DNA of 64,000 bases from an uncultured Muribaculaceae bacterium (GCA_944321685.1 CALUMH010000002.1:95646-159645); one strand, 5' to 3'. Counted from the first letter of the stretch, positions 25,953 to 36,031 are shown. Translations and numbers: made by a program. Notes: a model not told the origin generated them from the sequence alone.

Positions 25953-27992
25953 TTATTTTACTTGGCAGCCCGGTTTCACTTCGCCGTGGGGGCCTATCAC
26001 CACCAATCGGCCGCCCGCGTCCTCGGCACTCAATATCATGCCTTGCGAGATGATGCCTTTGAGCTTGCGCGGTTCAAGGTTGGCAATGAAGCACACCTCC
26101 TTGCCTATAAGGTCTTCGGGTGCATAGTACTTGGCTATGCCGCTCACTATGGTGCGGCCACCCAGCCCGTCGTCGATTTTGAATTGCAACAGTTTGTCGG
26201 CCTTTGGCACTTTCTGGCAATCGAGCACCTTGCCGACGCGAATGTCGAGCTTGCCGAAGTCGTCAATCGACACGGCTTGTGCAATCGGTTCGGGGCGGAA
26301 ATTCTTTATGATATTCTCTTGCTTGATGCGTTCGAGTTTTTGCATTTGTGCATCGATAACCGAATCTTCGATTTTCTCGAACAGTAATTCGGGCTTTTCG
26401 ACTGTACCGCCTGTTGCAAGAATGTCGATGCTGCCAAGTTTATTCCAGTCGGCTTCGGGCATATTTATCATCTTGCGCAGTTTTTCGGCCGAGAAGGGCA
26501 GGAACGGTTCAAATGCAATTGCAAGGTTGGCAGTGATTTGCAGGGCCATGTTTAATATGGTTGCCACGCGGCTCATGTCGGTTTTTGCGAGCTTCCACGG
26601 CTCGGTGTCGGCAAGGTATTTGTTGCCGATGCGGGCAAGGTTCATTGCATCACGCAGTGCGTCGCGGAAACGGAAGTGCTCGATATTGCTGCCAAGCGTC
26701 TCTTTTACATCTTTAAATTCTTCAAGAGTTTGGCGGTCATAGTCGGTAAGTTCACCGCGTTCCGGTACACGTCCTTCAAAATACTTGTGTGTGAGAACGA
26801 TTGAACGGTTTACGAAGTTGCCGAATATTGCCACAAGCTCGTTGTTGTTGCGGGCTTGGAAGTCGCGCCAAGTGAAGTCGTTATCTTTGGTCTCGGGCGC
26901 ATTTGCCGTGAGCACATAGCGCAGCACGTCTTGCTTGCCGGGGAATTCTTCGAGGTATTCATGTAGCCACACAGCCCAGTTGCGAGAAGTTGAAATTTTG
27001 TCTCCTTCAAGGTTGAGGAACTCGTTGGCCGGCACATTCTCGGGCAATTGGTATGACCCGTCGGCCATGAGCATGGCCGGGAACACGATGCAGTGGAACA
27101 CGATGTTGTCTTTGCCTATGAAATTGATTATGCGTGTATCATCGCGTTTCCAGTATTCTTCCCAACGGTCGGGGAGCAGCTCTTTGGTATTGGAGATGTA
27201 GCCAATCGGGGCATCGAACCACACATACAGCACCTTCCCTTCGGCTCCTTCAACCGGCACAGGTACGCCCCAGTCGAGGTCACGGCTCACGGCACGCGGT
27301 TGCAGGCCCAGGTCGAGCCACGATTTGCATTGCCCATACACGTTAGGCTTCCATTCCTTGTGGCCTTCAAGTATCCATTGGCGCAACGTCGGTTCCCACT
27401 TGTCGAGCGGCAGATACCAGTGTTTGGTCTCCTTTTTCACAGGCTTGCTGCCGGTGATTGCCGAGTGGGGTTCGATGAGGTCGTTGGCACTGAGCGAGGT
27501 TCCGCACTTTTCGCACTGGTCGCCATAGGCATGGTCATATCCGCAGTGAGGGCAGGTGCCCACAATATAACGGTCGGCGAGGAATTGCCCTGCTTCTTCG
27601 TCATAGTATTGCATCGATGTTTTTTCGATAAACTCACCCTTGTCGTATAGACGGCGGAAGAAGTCGCTTGCCGTTTGGCAGTGTATTTTGCTTGTTGTGC
27701 GAGAATAAATGTCGAACGAGATGCCAAGTTGCTCGAACGATTTCTTGATTATGTTGTGATAACGGTCAACTATGTCCTGTGGGCTTACACCCTCGGCGCG
27801 GGCTTTCAGTGTGATTGGCACACCATGCTCGTCGCTGCCGCCTATCATTATCACGTCCTCGCCCTTCATTCGCAGATAGCGAGTGTAGATGTCGGCAGGA
27901 ACATACACTCCTGCAAGATGCCCTATGTGTACGGGGCCGTTGGCGTATGGCAACGCCGTGGTAACGAGAGTACGTGCAAATTTCTTTTCCAT
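25953..27992 (-). CDS. metG: Methionyl-tRNA synthetase with C-terminal tRNA-binding domain
   Basis: 679 residues, class I synthetase. HIGH motif as [12 protein letters not shown] near residue 20; zinc knuckle [18 protein letters not shown] at about 145-162; KMSKS-equivalent as [11 protein letters not shown]. The anticodon-binding helical domain follows, and an OB-fold tRNA-binding domain ([20 protein letters not shown]) closes the protein at about 575-679, probably aiding dimer formation. A -7 box TAATTTTG (minus strand, 28016-28023) lies 24-31 bases before the start. First gene of a two-gene transcript with the LD-carboxypeptidase. Confidence 0.97.
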   Translation of the reverse strand: MEKKFARTLVTTALPYANGPVHIGHLAGVYVPADIYTRYLRMKGEDVIMIGGSDEHGVPITLKARAEGVSPQDIVDRYHNIIKKSFEQLGISFDIYSRTTSKIHCQTASDFFRRLYDKGEFIEKTSMQYYDEEAGQFLADRYIVGTCPHCGYDHAYGDQCEKCGTSLSANDLIEPHSAITGSKPVKKETKHWYLPLDKWEPTLRQWILEGHKEWKPNVYGQCKSWLDLGLQPRAVSRDLDWGVPVPVEGAEGKVLYVWFDAPIGYISNTKELLPDRWEEYWKRDDTRIINFIGKDNIVFHCIVFPAMLMADGSYQLPENVPANEFLNLEGDKISTSRNWAVWLHEYLEEFPGKQDVLRYVLTANAPETKDNDFTWRDFQARNNNELVAIFGNFVNRSIVLTHKYFEGRVPERGELTDYDRQTLEEFKDVKETLGSNIEHFRFRDALRDAMNLARIGNKYLADTEPWKLAKTDMSRVATILNMALQITANLAIAFEPFLPFSAEKLRKMINMPEADWNKLGSIDILATGGTVEKPELLFEKIEDSVIDAQMQKLERIKQENIIKNFRPEPIAQAVSIDDFGKLDIRVGKVLDCQKVPKADKLLQFKIDDGLGGRTIVSGIAKYYAPEDLIGKEVCFIANLEPRKLKGIISQGMILSAEDAGGRLVVIGPHGEVKPGCQVK

Positions 27993-28015
27993 ATATCGAT
28001 TTTACTTATTTCGTG

Positions 28016-28052
28016 CAAAATTACAAAATAAAAAACTAAAACCGTATATTTG
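28016..28052. promoter_or_regulatory. Divergent -7 boxes for metG (minus) and the beta-lactamase gene (plus)
   Basis: Minus strand: TAATTTTG at 28016-28023, facing metG. Plus strand: TATATTTG at 28045-28052, 26 bases before the beta-lactamase ATG. Both match TAnnTTTG. No convincing -33 TTTG is seen for either. The boxes are only about 20 bp apart, so the two promoters could interfere with each other. Confidence 0.55.
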
Positions 28053-28077
28053 CCACACAATAACCTGCCTATTGCAT

Positions 28078-29007
28078 ATGAATTTAATGGTGAATAGCAT
28101 AAAATCGATTTCCACGTCGTGCCGCCGGGTCTGGGTGGTTGTGACGTGTATTTTTCTGCCTTTGATGGCAGTTTGTGCCGATGCGGGCAAATTGCATATC
28201 GAATTGCAACAATTGGTATCGAAGTATGATGCCATGGTGGGGATTGCCTTGATTACAGACCGTGGAGATACCGTCACGGTGAATAATGACGAGCATTATC
28301 CGCTTATGAGTGTTATGAAATTGCACCAGGCCGTATATGTTGCGCATTGCCTTGATTCTCTCGGCTTGGACATGGGTTATGAGATATGTGTGAATAAAGA
28401 AGACTTGAAGCCGAATACTTACAGCCCGTTGCGTGACCGTTATCCCGATGGAGGCATAACGTTGACTGTGGGTGAATTGCTATGCTACACCTTGCAGCAC
28501 AGCGACAACAATGCCTGCGACTTGCTGTTTGACCGATTTGGCCGGCCTGCGGCTGTAGATGCATATGTGCGCAGCCTTGGGTTTGCTGAATTTGCCATAT
28601 CGGCTACTGAGGATGATATGCACCGCGACGCGGAATTGTGCCATTCTAATTATTCCACCCCGCTTGAGGCCGCCCGATTTATCGATTGGTTGTATAACGG
28701 TTGTTATGGCGGGGATAATTTGCAATATGTGAGGCAGGTATTGCTTGATTGCCGCACCGGTTTGCAGCGAATACCGGCAGGAGTGCCAGCCGATGTGAAA
28801 GTGGCACATAAGACTGGTACGAGTGATTGCGATGCATTGGGTCGGTGGGTTGCCGTGAACGATGTGGCATATGTCATTCTTCCCGATGGTCGCAATTATT
28901 CGCTCGTGGTGTTTGTTGGAAATGCGGGTGAAGATTTTGCTGCCGTTGAGCAATTGATAGCCAATATTTCACGTGAGGTTTATATGTCGGTGAAACAATC
29001 ACAGTGA
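28078..29007 (+). CDS. Class A beta-lactamase (CfxA/CepA-like)
   Basis: 309 residues from the ATG at 28078 (a longer open frame runs back into the divergent metG promoter and is not used). The N-terminal hydrophobic stretch VWVVVTCIFLPLMAVCADA is a signal peptide. Active-site motifs of class A serine beta-lactamases: SVMK with Ser78 and Lys81, SDN at 142-144, a candidate general-base Glu178 in ATEDDMHRD and KTG at 245-247. Spacing and sequence fit the Bacteroidota extended-type group (CepA, CblA, CfxA). It hydrolyses beta-lactams in the periplasm; the spectrum cannot be told from sequence reading. It looks chromosomal: no mobile genes lie next to it. Its stop overlaps the end of the convergent Rpn gene by 9 bases. 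Confidence 0.93.
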   Translation: MNLMVNSIKSISTSCRRVWVVVTCIFLPLMAVCADAGKLHIELQQLVSKYDAMVGIALITDRGDTVTVNNDEHYPLMSVMKLHQAVYVAHCLDSLGLDMGYEICVNKEDLKPNTYSPLRDRYPDGGITLTVGELLCYTLQHSDNNACDLLFDRFGRPAAVDAYVRSLGFAEFAISATEDDMHRDAELCHSNYSTPLEAARFIDWLYNGCYGGDNLQYVRQVLLDCRTGLQRIPAGVPADVKVAHKTGTSDCDALGRWVAVNDVAYVILPDGRNYSLVVFVGNAGEDFAAVEQLIANISREVYMSVKQSQ

Positions 29008-29901
29008 TTGTAATTGTTCAGGTGCAAGGCCTGTTAGTTTGGCGATTTCCGATACAGGAAGCCCGGCTGCTTTAAGACTTGTAGCAATTTCCATGGCTTT
29101 CCTGGCGGCTCCTTCAGCCAAGCCTTCGCTACGACCTTTTTCCAGCCCTTCGGCGAGGCCTTCGGCATGACCTTTCTTCTCGGCTGTGGTTATTACGCTG
29201 TACATATCGCGGAAATTCTTCAAGCTCTCTTCATAATTGCTCAGTTCCGAGGGAGAGAACCGTGCGATTTCGGCGGCCTCGAAAAGGCGGTTGAAGATTC
29301 GTTCCTGCAAAGCGGCCGGTCGCTCAAAGAGTGAAGACAGATTCTTCAATACAAACAGCCACTTGTCAAACATTGTCACCAACTGGTCTTCCCGTTTGTT
29401 GAACTTGGGCATTTCAAGGTAAATAAAAGTGAGCTTGTCGTAGAAAACCTCGTGGGTTTCGGTGTCGAGCAGCTTTATTTCATGCTTGAAGTCGCTTCTG
29501 CCCGAGTTGGAGAAAGTGAAATTAAGGATGCCCACCGTATATACGGCTTTAAGTTCGTAATCCCAAGTTCCGCGCCTTGCTTGCTCCCTGATAGGGAATG
29601 TAGTGTAGTAAATGCTGCGGTCTTTGAAAAATTCCTGTTCCCCCTTTTGCATCTCCACGAGGAATTTTTCACCACATTCGTTTTCGCAATATACGTCGAA
29701 TACGGACTTTCGGTCTAATTCGAGGCTCCCGAGTTGTTCGGAGTTCAGGTATGTTATATCGCGCACCACTTCTCTGCCCGAGAACAGAGCATTGAGGAAA
29801 CTGATGAGCAATTCCTTGTTCATGGCCGTGCCAAACAGTTTCTTGAATCCGAAGTCGGTATAAGGGTTGATATACCGTTCCCTCATAATGTCGCCTATCA
29901 T
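28999..29901 (-). CDS. Rpn-family PD-(D/E)XK nuclease / putative transposase-like protein
   Basis: 300 residues. The N-terminus INPYTDFGFKKLFGTAMNKE is the hallmark of the Rpn / PD-(D/E)XK nuclease-transposase family. The nuclease core is visible as Asp69 (SVFDVYCE), then VEMQ with Glu83 and Gln85. The C-terminal third ends in a helical EGLAEGLEKG-type repeat and a short segment (GLPVSEIAKLTGLAPEQL) common in this family. E. coli Rpn proteins stimulate RecA-independent recombination; many Bacteroidota carry dozens of copies of unknown role. Start at 29901 or at the ATG at 29886. Convergent with, and overlapping, the beta-lactamase gene. Confidence 0.92.
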   Translation of the reverse strand: MIGDIMRERYINPYTDFGFKKLFGTAMNKELLISFLNALFSGREVVRDITYLNSEQLGSLELDRKSVFDVYCENECGEKFLVEMQKGEQEFFKDRSIYYTTFPIREQARRGTWDYELKAVYTVGILNFTFSNSGRSDFKHEIKLLDTETHEVFYDKLTFIYLEMPKFNKREDQLVTMFDKWLFVLKNLSSLFERPAALQERIFNRLFEAAEIARFSPSELSNYEESLKNFRDMYSVITTAEKKGHAEGLAEGLEKGRSEGLAEGAARKAMEIATSLKAAGLPVSEIAKLTGLAPEQLQSL

Positions 29902-29993
29902 AATAGAGTTCTTTTCCTACAAAGTAACGAAATTTTTTACATTTATCCATATATTATATAGCAACGGTGTGTACTTTTTTCAATCTGACAAAA

Positions 29994-30051
29994 TAGTGCA
30001 AAAAGCTGATATTATAGTGTAATTTTTGATGGGAAACAGATTTTAATTTTG
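29994..30051 (+). promoter_or_regulatory. Promoter/operator region of the PUL, copy 1 (before the GH5 gene)
   Basis: Direct repeats TAGTGCAA (29994) and TAGTGTAA (30015), 21 bp apart, are followed 29 bp later by the -7 box TAATTTTG (30044-30051). The same arrangement, with equal distances, occurs before susC at 32713-32770. There is no -33 TTTG at normal spacing, which is usual for activator-dependent promoters. The regulator is not in the window. Confidence 0.6.
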
Positions 30052-30084
30052 CATCCGTAATAAACCTAAAAAGTACAACCTAAA

Positions 30085-31389
30085 ATGTCTAAACGATTTA
30101 CCATATTGGCAGTTGTGGCTGCATCATTGTTCTTTGTCGCAACTTCATGCGGCAATTCCGGCGATAAACAATCTGTAGAGGAGAAACTTTCGGGATTCGT
30201 GACAGTAAAAGACGGAAGTTTTTATATCGACGGCAAACCTTATAAATACATAGGTGCGAATTTTTGGTATGGAGCAATACTGGCCTCGGAAGGCCGTGGA
30301 GGAGACCGTGGCAGGCTTGAAGCCGAACTCGACACGTTGCAGGCAATGGGCATTGACAATTTGCGCATACTCGTGGGTGGTGATGGCCCTGATGGGGTAC
30401 CGACGCGCATTGAGCCTACGTTGCAGCCGCAAGCCGGTGTGTATAACGATACCATATTGCAAGGCCTTGATTATCTGCTCGACCGCCTTGAACGGCGCGG
30501 AATGAAAGCAGTGCTTTACCTGAACAATGCCTGGGAATGGAGCGGTGGTTATGGCTGCTATCTCGAATGGGCCGGGAATGGTCCTGCTCCGATACCGAGC
30601 CGCGACGGTTGGGATGCTTATAATAATTATGTAAAGGATTTTGTGCTAAACGATAGTGCCAAGCAGTTGTCGTATAATCATGTGCGCAATATAGTGAGTC
30701 GCGTGAACAGTGTCACCGGCAAACCATACTCCGAGTCGCCGGCCATAATGTCGTGGCAGGTTGCCAATGAACCTCGGGCTTTCAGCGATGAAGGCAAGGA
30801 CTCGCTTGCCGCTTGGATAAGAAATACGGCACGGCTTATCAAGAGCATCGACCCGAATCACCTGGTATCGACCGGCAGTGAGGGCAGGCATGGTTGCGAG
30901 ACCGACATCGACTTGTGGACCCGCATACATTCGTTCCCCGAAATCGATTATGCAAATATTCACATTTGGCCATATAACTGGGGATGGGTGAATGAGAAAA
31001 CCATTGCCGCGGGTGTCGATGTGGCTTGTGAAAACACCCGTAATTATATAATCGACCATTATAATGCCATAAAATCGGCAGGGAAACCGCTTGTGCTTGA
31101 AGAGTTTGGTTATCCGCGCGATGGTTTCTCGTTTGCTCCCAGTTCACCTACCACAGGACGTGACGCATATTATAAATATGTATTGTCGATGGTGCGTGAC
31201 AGTGTGGGAATGATAGCCGGTTGCAACTTTTGGGGCTGGGGCGGACTTGCCGAGCCCGAGCATGAGATGTGGCAACGTGGCGATGATTACACCGGCGACC
31301 CGGCACAGGAAGCACAAGGGCTTAATTCGGTGTTTGCCTGCGACAGTTCTACCATTGCAACCATCAAGCAATTGACGATTAACGATTGA
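30085..31389 (+). CDS. GH5 family (GH5_7-like) beta-mannanase lipoprotein
   Basis: 434 residues. Lipoprotein signal peptide ending at FFVATSCGN (Cys22). Catalytic (beta/alpha)8 glycoside hydrolase: acid/base Glu229 in SWQVANEPR and nucleophile Glu340 in LVLEEFGYP. The surrounding sequence (GANFWYGAIL, YLNNAWEWSGG, HIWPYNWGW) resembles GH5_7 endo-beta-1,4-mannanases. It probably sits on the outer membrane, cutting mannan or glucomannan. First gene of the PUL, with its own operator/promoter, 45 bp before the esterase gene. The subfamily is inferred from motifs and locus context. Confidence 0.9.
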   Translation: MSKRFTILAVVAASLFFVATSCGNSGDKQSVEEKLSGFVTVKDGSFYIDGKPYKYIGANFWYGAILASEGRGGDRGRLEAELDTLQAMGIDNLRILVGGDGPDGVPTRIEPTLQPQAGVYNDTILQGLDYLLDRLERRGMKAVLYLNNAWEWSGGYGCYLEWAGNGPAPIPSRDGWDAYNNYVKDFVLNDSAKQLSYNHVRNIVSRVNSVTGKPYSESPAIMSWQVANEPRAFSDEGKDSLAAWIRNTARLIKSIDPNHLVSTGSEGRHGCETDIDLWTRIHSFPEIDYANIHIWPYNWGWVNEKTIAAGVDVACENTRNYIIDHYNAIKSAGKPLVLEEFGYPRDGFSFAPSSPTTGRDAYYKYVLSMVRDSVGMIAGCNFWGWGGLAEPEHEMWQRGDDYTGDPAQEAQGLNSVFACDSSTIATIKQLTIND

Positions 31390-31434
31390 TAATTCTTTCT
31401 TTTGAAAATTCTCATAAATTAAAATAGGTTTTTC

Positions 31435-32709
31435 ATGTTAAGTTTTGGTAGAAGGTTTATTGTTATTTTAGTGCTGTTTGTATCGGCATTGCCCGCCGCC
31501 GTGATGGCGGGCAATGTTGAATACAACGTGCCGATGAACCATGATTGGTGGTGGACAGCTCCCGAGCGTCCGCAAATCACGGTGAATGTGGTAAATAACG
31601 ATAATGTGACTCGTAAATGTGAAGTGTGGCTCAATGTGGCAACCGACCAACGTGTGCCGGTGACAGAGATGAGCCAGTGTGTGACGTTGCAGGCAGGCGA
31701 CAGCACTGCCATGCAATTCCTGTTTGACGTGGTTCCCGGTTTTTACCGTTGCACGGTAACCGGTGATGGAAAAGAGGTTAAGAAATTCAACATCGGTTTT
31801 GAACCCGAGAATATCGTATCGCTCCCCGATGCACAACCCGATTTCGACGAGTTTTGGCAACGAACCATCGATGAACTTGCCGCTGTGGATCCCGAATATT
31901 CCATGACCGAAGAAAAAGACAAGAGCAAAAAGGGCGGGAAAGTGTATTTGGTTAAAATGAAATCGTTGGGCGGAGTCGAGGTGCAAGGTTACCTTACCAT
32001 GCCGTCGGCCGCAAGCAAAAAACACCCCATGCCGGTGCTTGTGCATTACATGGGATATGGCAGTAAGCCGTGGCACGCCGAGCCTTACGAGGGCATGGAT
32101 CGTATAGAATTTGTATTAAGCACTCGCGGCCAAGGACTTAATGAGCCTGCCAATACTTATGGCGACTGGGCGGTTTACGGCCTTGGCGACCGTGACAGCT
32201 TTTATTACCGCGGGGCATTCATGGACCTTATTCGTGCAATCGATTTCGTATGCACTTTGCCCGAAGTGGATCAACGGTACATTTTTGCCGAAGGCGGCAG
32301 CCAGGGCGGGGCATTTACGCTCGTGGCTTGCTCTTTGGATAAGCGCATACGTGCAGCCGCACCGTGGATTCCGTTCCTTAGCGATTATCCCGATTATTTC
32401 AAGATAGAACATTGGCCGGCTGAAGTTATTTTGAAAAAACAACAAGAGATAGGCCTGGCCACCGGCGACCTTTATAAGATGCTTTCGTATTTCGACGTGA
32501 AGAATTTCACACGGCGCATCACCTGTCCCATACTTATGGGCGTGGGCCTTCAAGATCCCACCTGCCCCCCTCATACCAATTTCGCCGGTTACAACCTCAT
32601 TTCGTCGCAAAAGCAATTTGTAATTTATCCCGAATGCGGGCACGACACACGCCACCCCGACTGGGATAACCGCCAGCGCGAATTTTTCCGAAAAATTACA
32701 GAAATGTAA
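31435..32709 (+). CDS. Acetyl esterase, CE7 / AXE1-like alpha/beta hydrolase
   Basis: 424 residues with a cleavable signal peptide (IVILVLFVSALPAAVMAG). An N-terminal beta domain of about 125 residues precedes the hydrolase domain. Catalytic triad: Ser289 in EGGSQGGAF, Asp374 in GLQDPTCPP and His403 in PECGHDTRH. RGQ at 231-233 is the oxyanion-loop motif of CE7 (cephalosporin C deacetylase/acetyl xylan esterase) enzymes. In a mannan locus it most likely removes acetyl groups from acetylated glucomannan or mannooligosaccharides in the periplasm. The substrate is inference. Confidence 0.88.
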   Translation: MLSFGRRFIVILVLFVSALPAAVMAGNVEYNVPMNHDWWWTAPERPQITVNVVNNDNVTRKCEVWLNVATDQRVPVTEMSQCVTLQAGDSTAMQFLFDVVPGFYRCTVTGDGKEVKKFNIGFEPENIVSLPDAQPDFDEFWQRTIDELAAVDPEYSMTEEKDKSKKGGKVYLVKMKSLGGVEVQGYLTMPSAASKKHPMPVLVHYMGYGSKPWHAEPYEGMDRIEFVLSTRGQGLNEPANTYGDWAVYGLGDRDSFYYRGAFMDLIRAIDFVCTLPEVDQRYIFAEGGSQGGAFTLVACSLDKRIRAAAPWIPFLSDYPDYFKIEHWPAEVILKKQQEIGLATGDLYKMLSYFDVKNFTRRITCPILMGVGLQDPTCPPHTNFAGYNLISSQKQFVIYPECGHDTRHPDWDNRQREFFRKITEM

Positions 32710-32712
32710 TAA

Positions 32713-32770
32713 TAGTGTAATATGAAGCTAAAATTGTGTCATTTTTTGCCATGGGCGTGATGTAATTTTG
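32713..32770 (+). promoter_or_regulatory. Promoter/operator region of the PUL, copy 2 (before susC)
   Basis: TAGTGTAA (32713) and TTGTGTCA (32734), again 21 bp apart, and TAATTTTG (32763-32770) 29 bp after the second half-site. Base-by-base comparison with 29994-30051 shows identity concentrated in the repeats, the T tract and the -7 box. It probably drives susC and the genes downstream. Confidence 0.6.
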
Positions 32771-32830
32771 CTTCGGTCAAAATAAGACTTTTTACTAACT
32801 CAAATAATAACAACACCTTAAAATTGTTTC

Positions 32831-35800
32831 ATGATGACGAATAAATTTCCGGATTTAAGGGCTGTGCTGATGGTGCTGTTCGCCGCACTGTCAATAAGTA
32901 TGGCAGCCCAAACTACTATCACGGGCGTCGTCCTTGAACCTGACGGGATACCGGCTATCGGTGCAACTGTCATGGAGAAAGGTTCTACGACCAATGGTAC
33001 GGCTACCGACATCGACGGTAACTTCTCGTTGCAGGTGTCGTCGGCCCAGGCAACTTTGGTGGTTTCTTACGTTGGAATGGAGACCCAGGAGGTTCCATTG
33101 AACGGGCAAACCAATGTCACTATCACCCTGAAGAATTCCGATGTCGCCTTGGATGAATTGGTGGTGGTCGGTTACGGTACTATGAAGAAGAGCGACCTTG
33201 CGGGCGCGTCGGTCTCGCTTAATGAAGATGCGCTCAAAGGCTCGGTTATCACCAACCTCGACCAGTCGCTGCAAGGGCGTGCCGCCGGTGTGCAGGCCAC
33301 GGCCACTTCGGGTGCGCCGGGTTCGTCGGCCACCATCCGTGTGCGTGGTCTTGCCACTGTCAACGCCAATGCCGACCCTCTTTATGTTGTGGACGGTGTG
33401 ATTTGGCAAAGCGGCGGAACAAGCGGCTCGTCGCTCGGCCTTGGCGACGCTCTCGGTAACGGCTCGGCCTCTACCGTATCGCCCCTTTCTTCTTTGAACC
33501 CTGCCGACATCGTGTCGATGGAAATCCTCAAGGATGCCTCGGCGACCGCCATCTATGGTGCACAAGGTGCCAACGGCGTTGTGCTCATCACCACCAAGCG
33601 CGGCCAGGCAGGCGAACCCAAGTTTTCGTATGACGGCATGATTGCCGTGAGCCAGCAAAACAAGCGGCTTGATATGCTCAACCTGCGTGAATTTGCCGAG
33701 TTCTACAACGAACTTGTCGCCACAGGGCAAGCCGACGAGAACGATTGGTATGCCGACCCGTCACTCCTTGGCGAGGGTACCAATTGGCAGGATGCAATTT
33801 TCCAAACGGCAATACACCACTCGCACCAAGTATCGGTACAGGGCGGTACCGAGAAAATCAAGTATTACGCCTCGGCCAACTACATGAACCAGGAGGGTAC
33901 CATCATCGGGTCGAACTTCGAGCGTTATTCGTTCCGTGTGAACCTAGACGCACAATTGAAGTCGTGGTTGAAATTCGGCATGAGCGCAAGCTACACCAAC
34001 ACTGCCGAAGACCTCAAGCTGGCCGACAGTAACGAGGGCCTTGTTTACTACACGTTGACTTCTATCCCCGACATACCTATTTACAACATAGACGGCAGTT
34101 ACGCAACAATCGTGCGTGAAGGTTACACCAACCCTAACCCGATTGCTCTTGCCATGATGGATGAAATCACCCTCAATCGCCGCAAGCTCAGCGGTAACAT
34201 CTTTTTCGACGTTACTCCGTGGGAAAAACTCACTTGGCACGCCGAACTTGGTTACGACATAGGTGCATCGGATGCCGAACGCTATGAGCCTATGGTTGAC
34301 CTCGGCTCGTGGGTGCGCGACTCAAACTACAGCTCGAAGCAAAAGAACAGCAACAGCTATTGGTCGCTGAAAAACTATGTGACTTATACCGACACTTACA
34401 ACGATAAACACGACCTCACTGTCATGGTTGGTCAGGAAATGTGGGAGTCGAACTATGATTACACACAAGCTGTCGGTCAATTACTTCCATCCGATGAAGT
34501 TCACAACCCTGTATTAGGAACAGGAACACCAAGTCTTGGAGCTGGTTTCGGCAGCTCGTCGATGGCATCATTCTTCACCCGCGGCAACTATAATTTCGAT
34601 GACCGTTATCTTGCTACCTACACTTATCGTTACGATGCTTCATCTAACTTCGGTCCTGGTCGCCGTTGGGCAGGTTTCCACTCGTTTGCCGCAGCCTGGC
34701 GTTTCTCGAACGAGAAATTCATGAAGTGGACGAACGGCTGGCTCAATAACGGTAAGTTGCGTATCGGTTGGGGTCAGACGGGTAACTCCAATATTGGTGC
34801 CTATCGTTGGGGCGTTTCAATCACTCGTATGCCCACCGGCCTTGGCATGAGTTTCCGTCCATCCAATATTGCCAACGAAGATATACAATGGGAGGCACAG
34901 GAGCAATGGAACGTGGGTCTTGACTTGAGTTTCTTGAGCAACCGCATCAACTTCGTGTTTGACTGGTACCGCAAGGAATCGAAAGATATGCTTATGCAGA
35001 TGCAGCTGCCCATGTACATGGGAACGTCGGGCAACGCATCGTCGGTACTCCAAGCTCCTTACGGAAACTTTGGCAACATCTTGAACCACGGTTATGAGTT
35101 CACGCTTAACACACGTCCTATCATAGGCGAATTTGAATGGCACTCCGACCTTAACATCTCGTTCAACAAGAACGAACTAAAGAGCCTGCAAGGAACTTCG
35201 GCCGGCCAACTTTACGGTTATGCCCTTTACGGCAATACCAATCTTGTGAGCGTTTCCGAGATTGGCAAGCCACTCTATCAGTTCTATGGCTATGTTACCG
35301 ACGGCATATACCAGGATTTTGAAGACCTGCAAAATTCGCCAAAGGCCGAGACTTATCCGGCCGACGGCACTTCGTTTGGCAGCAACACAGTGTGGGTGGG
35401 TGACCAAAAGTTCAAGGATTTGAACGGCGATGGCAAGATAACCGAGGCCGACCGCACTATAATCGGCAACCCATGGCCCGACTTCACATTTGGCTGGACC
35501 AACACGTTCTACTGGAAGAACTTCGACCTCTCGATATTCATCACCGGTTCGGTAGGCAATGATGTGATGAATTACTTGAGCATAAAGTTGACCGACATGA
35601 AGTCGGCATGGTCGAACTACACTACTGCTATTAACGACCGTGCCCGCTTGGTTGCCATCGACCCCAACATAGGGTATAACGACATTCGCAACGTGCGTGT
35701 GACCAACCTTGATGCCAAGTTGCCGCGTGCCACTGTCAACGACCCGAACGACAACGACCGCATCAGCGACCGCTACATTGAAGATGGCTCGTATGTGCGC

Positions 35801-36031
35801 TTGAAGAACATTTCGCTCGGCTACACATTCGACAAGAAATTGCTCAAAAAGACCGGTCTTGAGAGCTTGCGCCTCTATGCCAACATTCAGAATGTATGCA
35901 CTATCACCGGTTACGATGGCTACGACCCTGAAATCGGTGTCAATACATCGGGCAACAACGTTTATGGTTTTGATAACGGACGTTATCCTTCGCCTATCAC
36001 TTATTCATTCGGTTTGAATCTCACATTCTGA
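32831..36031 (+). CDS. SusC-like TonB-dependent transporter (RagA type)
   Basis: 1066 residues. Signal peptide, then a carboxypeptidase-regulatory-like domain at about 30-105 (GVVLEPDGIPAIGATVMEKG, SYVGMETQEVPL), the TonB-box-proximal DELVVVGYGTMKKSDLAGA, a plug domain and a 22-strand barrel ending in YSFGLNLTF. It imports glycan pieces in concert with the SusD lid. The position directly before susD and between mannanases makes mannooligosaccharides the likely cargo. Start: MMTNKF at 32831 (or the second ATG). Confidence 0.97.
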   Translation: MMTNKFPDLRAVLMVLFAALSISMAAQTTITGVVLEPDGIPAIGATVMEKGSTTNGTATDIDGNFSLQVSSAQATLVVSYVGMETQEVPLNGQTNVTITLKNSDVALDELVVVGYGTMKKSDLAGASVSLNEDALKGSVITNLDQSLQGRAAGVQATATSGAPGSSATIRVRGLATVNANADPLYVVDGVIWQSGGTSGSSLGLGDALGNGSASTVSPLSSLNPADIVSMEILKDASATAIYGAQGANGVVLITTKRGQAGEPKFSYDGMIAVSQQNKRLDMLNLREFAEFYNELVATGQADENDWYADPSLLGEGTNWQDAIFQTAIHHSHQVSVQGGTEKIKYYASANYMNQEGTIIGSNFERYSFRVNLDAQLKSWLKFGMSASYTNTAEDLKLADSNEGLVYYTLTSIPDIPIYNIDGSYATIVREGYTNPNPIALAMMDEITLNRRKLSGNIFFDVTPWEKLTWHAELGYDIGASDAERYEPMVDLGSWVRDSNYSSKQKNSNSYWSLKNYVTYTDTYNDKHDLTVMVGQEMWESNYDYTQAVGQLLPSDEVHNPVLGTGTPSLGAGFGSSSMASFFTRGNYNFDDRYLATYTYRYDASSNFGPGRRWAGFHSFAAAWRFSNEKFMKWTNGWLNNGKLRIGWGQTGNSNIGAYRWGVSITRMPTGLGMSFRPSNIANEDIQWEAQEQWNVGLDLSFLSNRINFVFDWYRKESKDMLMQMQLPMYMGTSGNASSVLQAPYGNFGNILNHGYEFTLNTRPIIGEFEWHSDLNISFNKNELKSLQGTSAGQLYGYALYGNTNLVSVSEIGKPLYQFYGYVTDGIYQDFEDLQNSPKAETYPADGTSFGSNTVWVGDQKFKDLNGDGKITEADRTIIGNPWPDFTFGWTNTFYWKNFDLSIFITGSVGNDVMNYLSIKLTDMKSAWSNYTTAINDRARLVAIDPNIGYNDIRNVRVTNLDAKLPRATVNDPNDNDRISDRYIEDGSYVRLKNISLGYTFDKKLLKKTGLESLRLYANIQNVCTITGYDGYDPEIGVNTSGNNVYGFDNGRYPSPITYSFGLNLTF

